Assembly: GCF_020382885.2 (NCBI RefSeq)
Contig: NC_058502.1
Coordinates: 16,085,950 to 16,149,949, forward strand
Origin: Scatophagus argus
Lineage: Eukaryota > Chordata > Actinopteri > Scatophagidae
DNA: 64,000 nt
Direction: 5' to 3'
In this document: piece by piece, positions 1-12,178 of the stretch
Layout of the letters: every line of letters begins with the position of its first letter
Position numbering within the stretch: position 1 is the first letter of the stretch
Notes under the pieces: generated by a model
What the model was told of the DNA's origin: nothing
What the model saw: only the letters and a program-made list of their open reading frames with translations
Databases searched by the model: none
Made by a program: the position numbers and the translations under genes

Positions 1-927
1 CAGCTTTTCTTTTTGGTTGCGTGTCAGAGTCCCGCACCTCCACAGTGGCTCATTGATGCTTTGACCACTATATCCACTCAAGGGAAAACAGAATAGGTGA
101 TCATTTGATAGCTCCAGAGAAATCGCCCACCCTGTAGAGAGTAGAATAATAGTCAACACAGTGAGGACCTCTGAGTGACTGAGTAAACAGTCTGTGAGTG
201 TTTCTTCAAGTGGCCCATTATGAAAACAGTACGTGTGTGGGAGGGTTTTCATATGGTGAGTGCAACTGTTTCATTTTTATTTTACGTTTTCAGTTTGTAG
301 GGGTATTATTTATAAACCTGACATAAGTCGTCAACTGTTGTACACTAGATGCTAAAAGAGCACAAGACTGACTGTGTGCAGCACCATGTTGGACAGTTGG
401 CTGTGAGTTCAGCTATTTTTTTTTTGTTTTTTTTTTTAAATAAAGTAAATTCTTGAGCAGGTGAAAATGGATTTCCTTTAAAATTTGGTATTTGGACACG
501 TTATCACCGCTGGTTTGAAGATGTGTTCAGAGATTACACAGTGGAAAGCCTTCACGGCTGAGTGTGTCCACTTTCCAGTGGCTGCTTCTGTTCCACTGGC
601 CTGAACACCCCAAACATAACTTCATTTACCTTGGGACTGTTATCTTTCTCATTAACCATGGGCTTGTTATCTTTGGGTGTGAGCCAAGTTTAATCTTGTA
701 TCCTATGGCAACATATGTCTTTTCTGAGCAAATTTATTTTTCTTGCTTGCTATTTATTTATGGCTTGTGTATCCGTGGGTGTGTGAGAAGGAAAAAAATG
801 AGGTGTTGGTATATATAAATAAGTACCTGTAGGTATGTGAACATCAACTTATTTGTGTCAGACTTGAAGCATTAAGCAAAACTGGGATATCTAAATCATG
901 TTGCATTTATACCTAAAGATGTTTAAA
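1..927. other. Intergenic sequence, nothing recognised
   Basis: No exon with splice signals and a recognisable protein was seen on either strand. The stretch is AT-rich with T runs (about 418-438). Open frames here are short and match no family known to me. Confidence 0.6.
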
Positions 928-1245
928 GAAATATTTCAGCATTTTGGGAAATGCACTCTTTCACTTTCTTGGAAAGAGTAAGATAAGAACATTGACAGTT
1001 CTTGCTGTACTGTAATTACAGCTATTAAATTAGCTTAGCATAAAGCTGGAAACAGCCAGGCTTTGTGCAAAGGTAACAACACTGATATAATTAACATGTT
1101 AAATCGCATTCTATTAATCAATTTAAAAAGCAGCCGAACAAAGAAAAAAATGAGGAGTAAAAACAAGTTGAGGTTTTCATGAGAGTCATTTTTGGCTATC
1201 CAGTCTCAGTTCAAAACACAATATAACTAAAATGAGACTAGATGC
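928..1245 (+). repeat. Copy A of a dispersed fish repeat (probable non-autonomous DNA element), left part
   Basis: The block opens with a segment reading 'cattttgggaaatgcactct', followed by a 'ctttcttggaaagagtaaga' segment, an 'agcttagcataaagctggaa' segment and a 'gcaaaggtaacaac' segment. This order of blocks is familiar to me from a very common teleost interspersed repeat whose two ends are inverted copies. Related copies in this window lie near 5868, 10363, 22337 and 32262. The family name is not certain; this copy appears to lack its right end. Confidence 0.5.
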
Positions 1246-1576
1246 TTTTGGCTGACCAGGAACCCCATGGAGATGTTTGTTCCGCTGCCTGATTTGTATT
1301 CATGGAAAGAGTTTACAGTAACCACCTGACTGCATGTGGTAAGGTCAGTAATAGCTAGTCTTACAACTTCACTATTTAATTTGGAAGACCAGCACCTTTT
1401 ACAAGGTGTAGAAGAGAAACCACTTGTGGCAACATAAAAAAAGAAGTTTTAGTATGCATGTAGATGATTGATCAGCAAAAGCAGAGGGTAATTTTAAGCC
1501 ACGGGGGATTTTTGATAAGTCTTTCTGAAAAGGCTCTCCAAGTGAATTAATTCATCTCTGTATGCCCTGGAGTGAA

Positions 1577-1596
1577 CCAAGCCAAGCCAAGCCAAG
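1577..1596. repeat. (CCAAG)4 tandem repeat
   Basis: Four perfect consecutive copies of the pentamer CCAAG. Confidence 0.85.
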
Positions 1597-4500
1597 CTCA
1601 TGCATTTTCTCTCCCACAGCAGCCTGCAACCACAAAGCTGTAAAAGACCAAGGTGGACAGAGAAGAGCAAACTCTCTGTCATGCCTGCACAAGACCTGCA
1701 AAGCCATTAATCTCAGTAACCTCTGTGAGGTGATCAGGAGACAAACTCTTTCCTCTGACTTCATAAATACTGTGCAGATAGACTTGACATCAGTCAATCA
1801 TAACATCAACTAAAAGCTAAAAAAAAAAGTTTCCATGTTTCCCATCCATCTATTCACTCAAGGGGAATATTGTGGACAAATATCCTACCCAAATGATGCT
1901 CATGATATATAGAAGCATTAGACAAGGGTGGACATGTTGAGACACGGGCTTGACGCAGGGAGGGGCAGGGAGACGATGCTAAGGGGAAAGGTGCACTGTC
2001 AAGGTGAGCTGCAGGCTGCCCCGCGGTGCATTCCTTCAGCTCGTGTGCAGCCAAAACACTTGATGAAAAGTGAAAGTGCAGTGAGGACTGAGCATTTTCA
2101 CGAGAATAACGCTTTGTCTGTCTGTCATGCTGCTTTCCCGCTCCCCTTGTCCTCCCATTTTTATCTTTTTGCTGCCCTTCCCTCAGGTCATTCATGTGAG
2201 AACAGGATGGTTCAGCTCCACTTCTGATCCTAGTCAGGTTCAGGATGCTGGGATTCTATAACCAATCCATTTCCATCTCGCTCTGCTTGGTTAGTATGAG
2301 GCCTGCCTTAGAGTCCACAATTAAAAACACACATATATATATTTTTTTTTAAAAAAGAGAAAACAGGTGATCTAATGACCATCATATGATATATCATATC
2401 ACAAGCGATGATCGTAATGTCTTAAAGTCATCTTTAATTGAGTGATGGTGAGCTCTGAGTCCTTAATTACAACATTTTTACAGCTACATCCACTTAAAAC
2501 ACTGGAAGGCCAGATTGGGTGACTAAAACTAAGTAACATTCCTTTACTAAATTTCATGGCATGATGGTGCAAGAGGAAAAGTCAGGAGAAAAAAAAAAAT
2601 CAGATTAATCTTTAATCATCTTTAATATTAATATTCAATAATAATTGCTTTATTTCAGTCAGGACCAAAGTAGTGGACCAATCAACTGATAATGCTTATT
2701 GCTTATATTGTAACATGTTAACATGACCGTCAATCAGTAAATAAGTTATTCTGCTTGATGTAATGGTAACTTAAGCATCTGGTTCATGGCTTTCCAAGTC
2801 CTTAAAATCAGGAGCACACAACACACACATCTGTTATATCTTAACACTCTTTTGTATGTCGTGAAGTAGGTATGTGCAAAGATTAAATCAATTAATTGCA
2901 GCCAGTTTGAATATGATTTGCTTTGGCAGGTATTGAGAGAGTTAAGCAAAGGACACATTCCTCCCTTGGCATTAGCAGTAGAACTGAAAAGACTAAAGCA
3001 GTTTCCAGAGCCACAGGTTTGCAGATCTGAACATGTTGGCACAGCGGCATGCACACTGTGAGTCTCCTTCAGCGATCTGTATTAAACATACAAAGGAAGG
3101 TTATTTATAGACATGAAACACAATGTGTAATATGACCTCAATCAAATGAAATAAACATGAACAGAAGAGCAAAAAAATACAGAAGCTCAGACTTTTCACA
3201 CTGTGCATCCCCCTCATGATAGCCCATTTTATTGTGATCGCTGATAGATGTCGTGTGCACCTGCTTGCCACGATTCAAGTAACACACTGTGTTCTTAAGT
3301 ATTTCATCACACATTAGTGTCCATTTGTGCAGGACATCAAAATCTATCAAAGATGTCCTGCTGAAATGGGCCTATGGAGAGGTTTAGTTTCATGTTTCAA
3401 AGCGGTGAATGTCTTGGCCACAAGCCCAGGAACAGGCCTGGAGTTCTTTCATCTTTCTGTGTCCTACAGCATCTCACTGTGTGTCACAGCACCACTCACA
3501 ACACACATGTTGTGGTATTTGGCAGATCTTTGCTTTGTGGTACACTGCATCACTTTGTGGTCTTTTCAGAATAACTTAAAATGATTAATAGTTCCTTGTG
3601 CTCAAAATCCATGTCTTTCTGTAGTTTGAATGACAGGTGGCTGTTGTGATTGAAAATCTCATAGTTGGATCAGGCTCTTTGTTTGAGCCTGGGCCTTAAA
3701 ACTGGTCTTGTTGTTTAGCAGCACTTGGTCAAGGAGCAGTCCTTGACCCCTGTCACATGACCTGTAAAGCAGAAGTCTCCTTATCTGCAGCATCAGATGA
3801 CGAGGTGTCTGCTAAGGGAAGCGACACAGAGTGGGGTCAGTGTGAGATGCTGTTCTTCAGTCAGATCACATGATCCTTCACAGTGATTCTGAACTTTACA
3901 CATACATCATACGTCAACAAGGATAAATGTATGAGGGCTGAATCACAGGAAAAGCAACCACTGGAAACTGCTGTTAACTGATTTTGACTGCCTCACATGG
4001 AACAGGGAGAAAACCCAAGCTTGTAAATGACTGCAGATGATGATTATTAGATGTTTTAGATGGTGATTTTCATATATCATAGGGTAGTACAGCATCAAGG
4101 CTTATAAAGTTTAATGGGCGCCACTGCAGCATCCTGTGCAAACACTGTATAATTAAAGTGTGAACTAATCTCTGCAATGTGCCCAGTGGTACAACTGAAA
4201 ACTGGCATCATATTGCATATAGTCATCCAAGCCTGGCGGCCATTTTTGAAAAGATATTACTAAGAACAAAGAAGGGATCATTTGTGTCATATGTGACAGT
4301 TTTCTGTGATTATGAGAATGTTCAGAACATTGAGAACATGAAAACGTAAAAGGGATTCTTTGTAATGATGAACCTGCGAAGACTTTCACCTCAATCTGCA
4401 GCTCCTCTTGACTTTGTAGCAAGTTTCAGAACGTCGTCTTTTTCAGCAGGCAGCTTTTTTCAACGAAAAATCTCAGGAACTCACTACAACCTCAGCACCA

Positions 4501-5200
4501 AACAGCAGAGAGACATAAAGAGCAAGATATTTCCCTCAGGAGCTGGTAGAGACCAAAAACAAAGCTAAAAGAGAGGGGGATTTATTAGGTGAACATGACC
4601 CTAAAGGAATTCTAATGTTGCTCAGTAACTATTGGGTGTGTAAGTAATAACAAGTTTGCTAGGCCAATATCAAGTCAAAGGTGATGATGATGTTGTGTTC
4701 ATAACTTGTTTCCGCTCCTCTGAAGTGGCCAGAATAATCAGTAAGTTTAAGACACTGCTGCAGCTTGGATTCGATTTGCACCCACGCAGCTGTTGGCAGG
4801 CTACAACACTCTCTACAGTGTTTTTATTGGGAGAAAAGAAGAGATCTGTGATCTGTGATCAGATTAGTAACTGGGTTGTTGCAATAAAAGGAATTATTGA
4901 TGGTACATATGCCACTGTGACCCTCAAAGGATGAATAAAGTTCCAGCATCCTTCCTCACTGCTATGATCACTCAGATTTATGACAGTTCAGATTTTTATG
5001 TGGTGTTGCTTTACTAATTAATGAGAGAGTCAAGGTTTAACTGGGCTTCAAAACAGACTGCAATGAGAAAAGGATGGAGAGATTTTCATGGGACTGGAGA
5101 TCAGAACAGTATCTATTTGGTCTGTTGGCCCATGTGTTCTATCGGAGACAGACACCTTTAACATACAACACCGTGTGGCTGGTATTTTAAGTGGAAGACC

Positions 5201-5235
5201 AGATCTTGCCAGCTGTAGAACACCTGGCAAGATCT
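5201..5235. repeat. Short hairpin, 12-bp perfect stem
   Basis: AGATCTTGCCAG at 5201-5212 is repeated as its reverse complement at 5224-5235, with an 11-base loop. No role is evident. Confidence 0.8.
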
Positions 5236-5558
5236 TAAGTGACTCACTATACAAACTGTCTGGTATGCTGTCCAGCTGGTCAGGCTAGCAATTTCTTTTA
5301 AGTGAGACAAGAGTCTGGAAGGTTAAACCCTCTCAAGCTCATTTCACACATGATAATAGAATAAAGAAAGTAGCTTAAAATTTAACCAGGACATATTCTA
5401 CTCAGAAATAAAAAGTGACAACATCAGGAACTCGAAATGCATCAGATTTGCACAGCAGCTTCCAAAATATGCACGTTTATACACATCTTTCATGTCCAAG
5501 TATCTTTTGTACATTGTATGATTTTTTTAATTACAGTCATAGATCATTTCCAACTTAT

Positions 5559-5586
5559 ATTATTATTATTATTATTATTATTATTA
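5559..5586. repeat. (TTA)n microsatellite
   Basis: About nine uninterrupted TTA/TAT triplets in non-coding DNA. Confidence 0.9.
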
Positions 5587-5867
5587 CTGGTTGTGATTAT
5601 TTATGCATTGCTGTTACTGTTTTCTGTTTTTGTGCTGTCTCTGGTACTGCAATGACCTATTTTTTCCACAGGGATCAGTAGACTTTTCAGTAAACACATC
5701 AATAAAGAAAAATCAAAATGTATTGTTTTTTCCATGATGCAACATAATGGACTCATGCATCACTCAGTCATATCTCTATTTATTTAATACTTGAAACAAA
5801 ATAAACAAACAGTGTAAAAACCTAAAAGTATAAACATTTCCCCCTGTTTCCAGTCTGACCTTACTGG

Positions 5868-5965
5868 CAACTGGCTGTATCTTCATATTTACAGTAGAGA
5901 TACATGATATATATGATCCTCTCATCTAACTTTGAACTCCATCCTCTAAATATTTCAAATTACAC
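5868..5965 (+). repeat. Copy B of the dispersed fish repeat, right-end fragment
   Basis: The segment 'actggctgtatcttcatatt', a 'cagtagagatacatga' segment and 'cctctcatctaactttgaac' are in the order seen near the right inverted end of the same repeat family as the copy at 928. The terminal bases are diverged. Confidence 0.4.
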
Positions 5966-8900
5966 ATGAAGTTCAGTAATTAATAACCAGTGTCTTTAAA
6001 GGGGTCTTGAAGGGGCCACATTCACCCAGCGGTCAGCAGGTCAGTTTTAAAGTAATTTTGTTTCTTCTTAATTAGGCTCAAACATGCATGAACAGGCATG
6101 TGTCATGGATCATCAGTTGTAGCGAGAGTGTCATCTTTAAAGATGACAAGTTTTTGCTTAGGGAGGCTAATGATGCAGCCTACTAACCTCTTGTCATACG
6201 CGGGTCAATTCACTGACCTTGATGGGCTTGAGGACAGCTGAGAACATCCATGTTGTTAACGGGGTCACGCTTATTTTAAGGAGATTTGAAATGCTTGTTT
6301 GATGTGACTTTGATCCTGACTGACAGTTTCAAGCTTGTTTACTCCTTTCCACCGACAGAAGTGCCCATGTGTTACAACACATCAGGCTGTGGGACAGGTG
6401 GGCTTTCCTCACGATGTCTGTAGAGATCTGCTGTTTGATATTTTGTCCCTTTGTCAGGTTCCTGCAGCTGTAGCACCTCAGAGGAGCTAAGTCACTAATC
6501 TCCAGTGAAGACCAGAGGAAAATGGGGTTTAGTGTCAGAGCACAAAGCTTTCACTCCAAAGCCCAAAGGGGCTGATGCATAGAGCATGCTGTACTCTCTC
6601 CCCTGTGCCAAGCAGGGCTGCAGGGCTGCCAGCTACTCCACGTAAGCTTCAATGGAAGCAGCGGCTACAATCTGTCAGACATCAAATGGTTGGCCACGCA
6701 GAGGGTCCTTGGAAAGATCCTTGGAAATCTCTGTAGGTATGCATGAAGGCATATTTTGTCGAGAGGTCACGGGGGTCCCAGATGTGACCACTATCATCCA
6801 CTATGATGCACTACGATAGATAAAACAATCGATGTCCTGTGTCTCTTGGGTCAGGTTATAATTGAGCTGAAGATCATGTTGTCTGAACTAGATATTAGTT
6901 CTCCTTTGGAAAGAATCCATGTATCTGATTGTCCCCACATATCTGGAAGATGTAGAATTTTATTTGTGCACTGTAAATGTCTTCATCTACACTTCAGTGA
7001 AATATCCCTTCGTGTCAAAACTGATGTGCAGACCCCTTCAGGAATGTAATCAACCCTCAATAAAACCTACTTACATAAGTTACCTGCTTAAACAAACAGA
7101 CTCTAGAGGAGAAATTGCAAACTTGACACGGTGCCCAAATAAACGTTTACATGTGGTTCAGGGCCAAAGATCTTGAGCCACAAAACCAATCCACATTGCT
7201 AACTGGGCTCGACACAGACCCTGCGTTCTCTTGCATTTAAATGCATACTGAACCATTCATCTATTCTTTTCCTATGAGGTTTATTATGGGGTATTATGCA
7301 AAAAGTATTTCAGAAAACAGTGCTGGACCTTTAGACTGAATCTAGCAGCTGCAGATAAGACCTAATATGTCTTTTCCTGTGTTTAAGTTCAACAGGACAG
7401 TAAAACAAAGGTGCTGTGACACCATGCACTTGTTTTTAAGTAATTATATTTCAAGCAGCAAACTGTACTGCTGCAGGCTTGCCTTTTCAGGGCAGAGAAC
7501 TGTTTTGGTGCAGGGAAAACAGGGAAAACAGTCCAGTCTTTGTACTTGTGGTAAAGTCACTGCATAGGTTGTGGGCTTCACTGAGAAGTTTAAGAAACTC
7601 TTGATTTATGACGAGCATTTTACACATCTCTGAGACGTACCGTGAATCATGGAGTGGGGTTATCATACTATCAAGGCATGACCTCATGTATAAAGTCAAA
7701 TGTGCATCTCATCTAAATTATATCAGCTGACCTAAAACCATCTATCTCCTTTTTATGTGCAACATCATGCATATGTAGTGTTAAGTGGAAATAGCAGACC
7801 ACCTCAAAGACGACCAGGTCACCTTCTGTTCTCCTCAGAAGAGCAACTCTGGAGCCAGTCAGCTTTAATTTTCCAGGGAAATTTCACGCCCCGTGGTAGG
7901 CAAAACTGGATAGCAAAAGTGAGGATCGTAGCAAACCAATCTGACCATCAATGAGGTCATTATTCTATAGCCATTACATTGTGCAATCAACATTTATTCC
8001 ATTTTGATATGTTAAAGCAAAAAAATTGTCTGCCACTTAAATGTATCATCCACCTTACATGAAACATGAAAGGTCAGTGAAATAACAGCAAACTGTCCCA
8101 CGTCTGTGATCTGATATTACTCTTAGGAACCATTCAAACCCTCTGAGGAGGAGGTGTGAACATGCTGTGAACGGACAGAAGTGGTTTACAGGATTTTGTT
8201 ATTGGACCTATGCCATCTTCACCTGGAAGCCAGCTGGATGTTGCTTTAAATTAGTTGCCTTGTTTCTGAAAAGAAGCAAAAAGTCTAAACTTCACATCAT
8301 CTTACTGATCAACCAATATAGAACTGATTTGGTATGCTCATGTTTAGAAGCACTTTCACAAGTCAAACATGTAGGACATGTTGGTCAAAACCTTGTATCT
8401 TTAAATAGCTGTGAACTAAAAGGAAATCTAGAAAAATGTACTGCTGTGAAGGGCACGCATACTAATATCATGCACATATTGACCCAAAAAATGACAGACA
8501 GACCATTGACCTCAATACTGTGTGGAGCCTTCATACAAGCAGTCCCTGTGTGTCTCGTTTAGTGACAGGGGAGAGAAAGTGTGTAGACCATTTAAAGCAG
8601 ATCCTGTCTTGGTCTCTTGACCTGGTGTATGTCCTCTGTGAAGAGAAGCTTTGTTGCCCTCAGACAGCTCATAGCCTTTAACACACACCTTCATAATAGC
8701 ATCTGTGTCTGTGATTTTCCATTTGGAAAATTGTGAGCTTTAAATCTCACATCCCAGGCTTTGCTCAACACAGAGATGGGGAGGGGGGGGGGATAATCAT
8801 CATAAGCCTAATGATACAGTGGCCCACTGTGGCTGCACTGTGATTGCCAGGCTTCACACACACGTACCAAAGCATACAGACCAGAGTTAAGCTAATTTTG

Positions 8901-10362
8901 ATGTCGTCCTGTAACGTGCTATCACCTGCGCATTGTACAGTGCGCAGCACATATCACTGTTTTGTACTTTGAGCATTTTGGCCAGCATAAATATCTTGAC
9001 TGATAGCAGGATCCTGCCTTCCCACACTCGTTTGCTGTTGACATTCACAGATTTTTTGTTGTCCTGCACCTGTTGAATGTAAGTTCTTTCTTGGCCTTTA
9101 ACCTGTTTACTTATTAGCAGTGTAATCCCAGTAGCAGCTGTCCTCCACAGTGAAGGCACGAAAAATGTTGATGTCAGACAGTCTAATCTTCTCACTTTCA
9201 CAGTAAGAGGATGGCATTCCTAACTCTTGTAGGTGTCAAGATCATTCATGAATATTATAATGCCTTGACTTCCCATTAGAAACAATAATACTTCTCATGC
9301 AGTACGGACTTGCACCTCAACTACTGGCTGTGAGCAGCTACGCTGTGCAGTGAGCTTTCTGTACGATGCTTCCTACGACCATTATCAAATTATCCACTTA
9401 ATCAGGAGATTCATACCACAGAGGCATCAGACAACCTCCCTGGGCTACATACACAGGGATCACTGCAGAGCTGAAGCTGTGCCGTGTGGCGTCTCTGAGT
9501 GAAGGCGGGGGTTAGCGATGACTGGGTTCAGTGTTTTCTGTTGGACGGGTGACAGTTGGGGTCAGAGGTTCATTTTTCCCTCAGCTCCGTCATCTCTCCA
9601 AACTGGCTTTTAGAGACTCAAAGAAAGGGTTTGATGAGGAGGACTCGGAAGCACAGAGGCATCTGGCAGCAGCAACAGCCCTTCCCTCCACATCCTGAGG
9701 GCCAGAGCCGCTCTGTGGCAGCCAAAGGAGGGAAACAAGGTGCACACTGTGATATAAACACAAACTGAGGGGGGCGGTTCAGGTTACCCCTTAGGTAGGT
9801 GTTTGCCACAGAGACACTCACTGTGAAGAGGAGAAGGGTGGAGGAAGGGAGAGGTGGTACAATTATAAGTTTACACAGAACAAAAGGATTTTAATCAATA
9901 AAATTAGACCAGCATATGTTAGTGAAACACCAAAGCTGGCTTGTTTCTGACTGTATTGGTGTAAATCATATGGAAGGATTTCATACACTTATATAGTGCC
10001 AGATGGTCTCACAGTGACATCAGAGCACAGTAAATTTGTCAGCATGAGCATTAGCTCACGCAAACTTAATTACATTTAATATGATACTTCTGACCTCAGT
10101 GTACATTTAGATGAATGGGCTCTACATTTTGGCTAAACACAGTCACACTGGCAGGACTGAAGTCATAACCTGCACAAACCTTTTCTAAATGGAAGTGATT
10201 AGTGAAAACTAGAGCATGTCTCTAGAGAGGTTGTCTGGCTCATAGTCATTGGTGCATGACTTATGTGCAAAGTACAAAGGGATTTTTTTGAATGGTTAGG
10301 ATGATGCAAATTGTTGCCAGACCATATACTTGTTCACCAATACCATTACACATTACACATCC
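5966..10362. other. Intergenic sequence, no gene recognised
   Basis: No exon supported. Notable items are a perfect 20-bp palindrome at 6129-6148 and a G run near 8782-8791. A slightly more GC-rich patch at about 9460-9830 shows no splice-bounded coding frame that I could recognise. A distant regulatory role for the downstream opsin cannot be judged from sequence alone. Confidence 0.5.
6129..6148. repeat. Perfect 20-bp palindrome
   Basis: TGTCATCTTTAAAGATGACA reads identically on both strands. Function unknown. Confidence 0.9.
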
Positions 10363-10442
10363 TCAGACATTTGGGGAAATATACTTATTGGTTTTTTGGA
10401 GTTAGATGAGAAAATACTTCTCTCATGGATGCACTGTAAATA

Positions 10443-10961
10443 CACTACATGGACAAAAGTATTGACATTGGCCTGCTCTTCAGGGATTGGACTCGGTCCC
10501 TTACTTCTAGTGAAATCTTTATGCTTCAGCATACCAAGCCTTTTTGGACAATGCTATGCTTCCAACAGTTTGGGGAAGACCCTTTTCTATTCCAGCATGA
10601 CTGTTCCCCAGTGCACAAAGCAAAGTCCATAAAGACATGGTTGGCTGAGTTTAGAGTGGAAGAAATTGACTGAAACCTGACTTGACAGAGCCCTGACCTC
10701 AACCCCATCCAGCACCTTTGGAATGATCAGGAATGGAGATTGTGAGACAGGCCTTTTCGTCCATCATCAGTGTTTGACCTCACTATTGCTCTCCTTCATG
10801 AATGGACAAAAATTCCCACAGAAACACAAGGATCTTGTAGGAAGGCTTCCCAGGGGAGTGGAAGCTATTATAGCTGCAAAGCTGTCTGTGTATTCAGAAT
10901 GCAATGTCATTAAAGTGTTGGTGTAATGGTCAGGTGCCCCAATACGTTTGTCCATATAGTG
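10443..10961 (+). mobile_element. Tc1/mariner-like DNA transposon, internally deleted and dead
   Basis: The left end CACTACATGGACAAAAGTAT and the right end, which contains GTTTGTCCATATAGTG, are inverted copies, as in fish Tc1-like elements. A TA precedes the left end and a CA follows the right end, consistent with a TA target duplication with one change. The inner frames retain pieces of a DDE transposase C-terminal half, such as QHDCSPVHKAKSIKTWL and, in another frame, PDLNPIQHLW. The N-terminal DNA-binding region and first catalytic aspartate are missing, and stops and frameshifts break the rest. At 519 bp it is far shorter than an intact element of about 1.6 kb. Confidence 0.75.
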
Positions 10962-11159
10962 CATGGCACTACATTCAGTAGCTAACAATGTCTAATTTAG
11001 ACTCTGATTTAGCCAACTAGCCGGGCTCTGTCCAACCACATAACAAAACCTACCTACCAGCACTCTTTAAGTTCACAAATGAACACATTATCTTGGTTTT
11101 TCAATCTGTGTAAAAATTGCAGTGTAAAAACAAGATGTTGCAGTTTTATTGATAAGTTG

Positions 11160-11310
11160 TATAAGATAAGACAAGATAAGATAAAATAAGATGAACTTTA
11201 TTGATCCCACAGTGGGAAAATTCACTTGTCGTGGCAGCTCACAAGAACAGAAAAGAGTGCAAAATGCAAAAAGTGTGCAAAAACAGTTTTGAAAAATATA
11301 GAGATAATAA
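11160..11310. mobile_element. Retroposon 3' tail with (AAGAT)-type repeat
   Basis: A degenerate AAGAT/AGATA tandem (11160-11191) is followed by 'aactttattgatcccacagt' and 'gggaaaattcac', a signature very common at the 3' ends of fish non-LTR retroposons. It sits inside copy C of the dispersed repeat. A related tail lies at 29287. The exact family (Rex/L2-like) is a guess. Confidence 0.5.
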
Positions 11311-11460
11311 ATTATCTCTGTATAGCCAGACAATTTCTTGATTGTGTGCAGTAACTTGGGGTGTTATTATCATAAATGCTTGATGATTGCAGTCTTTGTG
11401 CTAAGCTAAGACAAGCTAACCTCCTCTATCTATTCATAGTATCTCTTAAAATATTTTTTG

Positions 11461-12178
11461 GTTATACAAGTTTCACTACTTAATCAGCTGACAATAAAAT
11501 GAGCTAAGCTAAAACAAACTTGGACATTTCATATAAAGGTCATATACATTACAGAGCCCCAAATGATGAACTGAGTTCATGCACTCAAGAGTGAATGAGC
11601 AAGTTTCTTACGGTGGGTTGATATCTTTGTGGAAAAGTTCAATATCCGACTTTCAAGTTGGCCTCTAAACAGGATTGCATTGACCTAAAATATTTCTGGA
11701 AAACCGCAGCGGGTAAATAAAAAATTAACAAACATCAACAGCTGCAGAGGAGGCAGTTTGTAATTTGATAAACTGCCCAGTGTTGGTGTTGGATTGGACT
11801 CTGCTGAGGGCCTTAAGTTCTCTTACTATGAGATAGGTTTTAGGACTTGGTCAAAGACAAATTAGTTTAAACTGAATGAACCCCCTCCAATAAATTATTA
11901 CCATTAGTGGACTATAGCTGACTAGACCCTTCCCTGTTGGTTAGGATTTACACCCAAAATCTCTATCTGCTTAGATGTTAAGAAATAGATAGGATTACAG
12001 GTACAATCATTTGGACAGTGAGTGGTGGGGTATTAGTGACTGCATCTAAGCTGGATTTATAATGAACTGACTAGTCATCCCCACTGGTGGAACACACTGG
12101 TGTCTACAGAAAGCAAAAGCAAGCAGAGCCGCTGTAGAGGACAACAAGGATTCATGCCTTGGCATCGACACACAGGCC
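11461..12178. other. Sequence upstream of the opsin start, no element proven
   Basis: This should hold the opsin promoter and 5' UTR. A GGATTA motif (OTX/CRX-type core) lies near 11993, but one hexamer is weak evidence. No convincing TATA box or upstream exon was identified. Confidence 0.3.

Larger units (their letters stand above)
1246..5858. other. Intergenic sequence, no gene recognised
   Basis: No coding exon could be supported. It contains a short (CCAAG)4 tandem at 1577-1596, a small hairpin at 3727-3748 (9-bp stem, 4-base loop), a 12-bp hairpin at 5201-5235 and a (TTA)n run at 5559-5586. Open frames of up to 113 codons occur on both strands, but they have no splice context or recognisable motifs. 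Confidence 0.5.
10363..11460 (+). repeat. Copy C of the dispersed fish repeat, split by two later insertions
   Basis: The left part (10363-10440) has the 'acatttggggaaatatactt' and 'gttagatgagaaaatactt' blocks. The family's middle blocks resume at about 10962 with 'ctgtccaaccacataacaaa', 'cctaccagcactctttaagt' and 'gtgtaaaaacaagatgttgc'. The later blocks resume at about 11320 with 'agacaatttcttgattgtg' and 'gctaagctaagacaagctaa'. The gaps are filled by a Tc1-like element and a retroposon tail, so this copy is the oldest of the three. Confidence 0.5.

Noticed and set aside
1854..2227. Overlapping frames of about 100 codons on both strands
   Set aside because: No domain, no supporting splice sites, and overlapping frames on opposite strands suggest chance.
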